In this document: positions 61,909 to 64,000 of the stretch, one piece after another | How the letters are laid out: each line of letters opens with the position of its first letter | Numbering within the stretch: the first letter of the stretch is position 1 | Assembly (NCBI GenBank): GCA_034440575.1 | Contig: JAOTOL010001450.1 | Coordinates: forward strand, 1 to 64,000 | Length of the DNA: 64,000 bases | Direction: 5' to 3' | DNA from: Imbricaverruca yamaguchii | Taxonomy: Eukaryota; Arthropoda; Thecostraca; Neoverrucidae | Made by a program: the position numbers and the translations under genes | The notes under the pieces: generated by a model | Told to the model about the DNA's origin: nothing | What the model saw: only the letters and a program-made list of their open reading frames with translations | Databases searched by the model: none

Positions 61909-62062
61909 AGGCTTGGCTATTGGTTTCACGACCGTTGAGTCATGTAGCGTCGCCAATCTCTCACGCCGTTTGTCCGCGGGCGAAGAGTAGCGACGTGTGA
62001 GACTCGAACCAGCAACCTTTCGATTGTGAGACAGGCAACTTACCCCTAGACCATTCATCCCT
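61909..62062 (-). mobile_element. tRNA-derived SINE family A, copy 2, with 11-bp TSD
   Basis: The minus strand has TGGTCTAGGGG (A box) and GGTTCGAGTC (B box) in a tRNA-like head, then the same body as the copy at 44474 (GAGAGATTGGCGACG, GACTCAACGGTCG). Perfect duplications GCCCACCAGTC lie at 61898-61908 and 62063-62073. Both boxes fit the Pol III consensus better than in copy 1. Confidence 0.9.
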
Positions 62063-62249
62063 GCCCACCAGTCGGAGCCCGGGCCCGCCACTGCGACCGC
62101 CGCGTGAGCTCAGGCCCAGTGCTGCGGCTCGGCGCCCGTCGGAGGTGTTGCGACAGACAGCAGTCTGGCATGGCACCGGGCGCGTAGGACGGCCCCGGCG
62201 GCATGTGAGCATCATTTCACCCTTCGGATAGACACGTTGGAGCGCACAG

Positions 62250-62405
62250 TGAGGTCAAGGTGTTGCACTGCTCCGTCGTTTACTGTTGCACTGTAAGCCG
62301 ACTGGGATCGGAGTGTTGCACTGCTCCGTTGTTTACTGTTGCGCTGTAAGCCGACTGGGATCAGGGTGTTGCACTGTGAGCCGGCTGGGATCAACGTGTT
62401 GCACT
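62250..62405. repeat. ~60-bp tandem repeat, about three units
   Basis: Segments containing GTGTTGCACTG, TTTACTGTTGC and GTAAGCCGACTGGGATC recur with partial deletions. Confidence 0.85.
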
Positions 62406-64000
62406 TTTCACTTCAGCCGGCACGACTGGAGGGCACATTGTAGCCAACTTGCATTTTTCAACCACAATTAAGATCCAAGTGCACTCCTGTCACGCACGGT
62501 CTCTTGCAGTGCATTTTGATGGCGAGGTACGTCCGCTGGTGACTGCCGGACCATCAAACCAGACCAGACCAGACCCCGGCATCAGACCACCACCCCCGCA
62601 TCAGACCAGACCACCTCACCAGACCAAACCCTCGCCTGCAGTGCCACCTTTCCCCGCCGAGGCGGCACCTTTCGCCGAAGCGAGTGCGCTGGCCAGTGTC
62701 GGACCACGCTGGGAGCCCCGGCTCCAGCCGGACGCCGCCGCCGCGCCGTCTCGTGCGACAGCAGCTCGTCCGGCGCGCGGCGGCTCGGCGTCGCCGTCGA
62801 CGGAGCGCGCGCGGCTCCGGTGTGTTCGGCCCACCGCCCCGACACACGGCCCACGGGCTGGCCGGCCAAGATCGGGCGCACCATGACTGGGCCGCCGTCG
62901 TCGCTCTCCCCGGGGACGGCCGCTCTGTCCTGGTGGCGACGCGCGCGCGCGCGCGCCGGCCAGCGCTCATATGAGCATACGACAATTAATATCATTAGGT
63001 ATTGATCGCGCCAGGCGCGCGCCGGCGGGAGCAGAAGCGCTGCCGGCCACTCGTTAGGGACGTGCGGCCGTGGCAGCCCATTACCCCCCCCGCCTCCTCC
63101 CTCATCGTCCTGCTGCCTGCCTCCCCACCGACCCACCCCCACCCGCCTCCCGCCGGCGCGGACGGCACTCAACAGTCGACCGCTGGTCAGCCATCACACA
63201 GAGCGAGCGAGACACAGATAGACGGTCACTGGCAGTGTTATCAGCCGTGCCCCGCTCGTAATGCCTTTCTGATGAATAAAGCCCGGATTCGGAATGGGGG
63301 TAATTGGGGAGGGGACGCACGCTCGGCGTACATTGCACCGCTGCCCAGCCGCCACCAGGAGCAGCCCTTCCGCGCTTGCGCTGTGTCCGCCGCCATCGCC
63401 TCTGTCCGTAATAACAATGGGAATTCATATTCATCCAGGGCAATCAATACAAGAATATAATTACTGGGATAGATGAGGAGCGCCGTGGTGATCACCACGT
63501 TCTGGGGTTCCCGGGTTCTGGCGGGAGAGGGAGAAAAAGGGGAGGGAGAGCGCAGAGTCAAGAGAACGCGACAGGGTGCTGGAGGAGGGGGAGATCATGC
63601 ACCAACAGCGAGTGCCGGTGGAGCTCAGCAGCGTGGGCAGAACTCTTGTCGATGGAGTCAAAGGCGTTAAGGAGATGGCAGGGACAGACATTTGATGATG
63701 TTGATGACCGGACAAACAGCACAAGAACAGGTTTTATGTTGCGAGGCTCTCACTGATCCGCTCGGGCCACGCTTCTGGTGAAATCCCGGAGGACGCTCGC
63801 GATAATCCCACTTGCACGGCGATAATCACCACCGACATTGAACACGTTTGTCAGCAGCTCAACCGAGAGAACCGGATCCAATACCTACACCTCGTATAGC
63901 GCCGTGCATTAGTCTGCAGTCGCCAAAGGATAAAAACTTGGTGCACCAGTGGGCACTAAGAGATCGATCTGAGCCGCAGTCCTATTGTTGTCCTATTGTT
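62406..64000. other. gene-free stretch
   Basis: An ACCAGACC-rich spot lies at 62560-62630 and a CpG-rich block at 62650-63060. No gene, RNA or SINE is recognised up to the end of the window. Confidence 0.4.

Overview
The window looks like animal nuclear DNA, most likely from an invertebrate and possibly an arthropod or crustacean. Gene density is very low. The only recognisable protein-coding material is a near-complete CR1/L2-type LINE retrotransposon and one short spliced exon with a clear polypyrimidine-AG acceptor. Short interspersed elements derived from tRNA genes carry perfect target-site duplications. Microsatellites and minisatellites are extremely abundant. Nothing resembles a prokaryotic operon, a CRISPR array or a viral genome. 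The taxon guess is inference from repeat style and the LINE type, not from a diagnostic gene.

Layout. Positions 1-8000 are a repeat-rich, gene-free stretch: a degenerate ATGTTATG minisatellite, then 54-, 18- and 38-bp arrays, then long (GACA), (AT), (GA) and (GAGACT) microsatellites. Positions 8390-13156 hold the LINE. It has two tandem 325-bp 5' UTR monomers, an ORF1 with a coiled coil and SGNH esterase, an ORF2 with endonuclease and reverse transcriptase broken by one frameshift, and a 9-bp-repeat 3' tail. Positions 13.2-27.3 kb hold a tRNA-derived SINE with 15-bp duplications, more minisatellites, polypyrimidine and (CTCCAT) tracts, a 54-nt hairpin, and a 1.34-kb repeat unit with inverted ends that is rich in nuclear-receptor half-sites.

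At about 27.4 kb the base composition changes. From there to 63 kb the sequence alternates between very CpG- and GC-rich blocks and more ordinary DNA. One block contains, on the minus strand at 30758-31260, an exon coding for two zinc fingers. It most resembles the C-terminal part of a large zinc-finger transcription factor (zfh-2/ZFHX-like is my best guess). No further exon of it could be recognised up to 64 kb, so the right half is probably a long intron or a flanking regulatory region of a developmental gene. It is interrupted by many private minisatellites (units of 20, 32, 35, 33, 20, 64 and 20 bp among others), two copies of a second tRNA SINE family, a 5'-truncated sibling of the LINE, and four copies of a short repeat with a conserved tail.

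How the parts relate. The LINE carries machinery that could in principle mobilise itself and other RNAs sharing its 3' end. The SINEs have internal Pol III-type A and B boxes and would depend on some LINE partner. The zinc-finger exon is the only host gene piece, and the CpG-rich blocks around it with AT-rich homeodomain-type sites and CRE motifs are the likely regulatory landscape. Most long open frames in GC-rich DNA here are compositional artefacts and are not annotated as genes.
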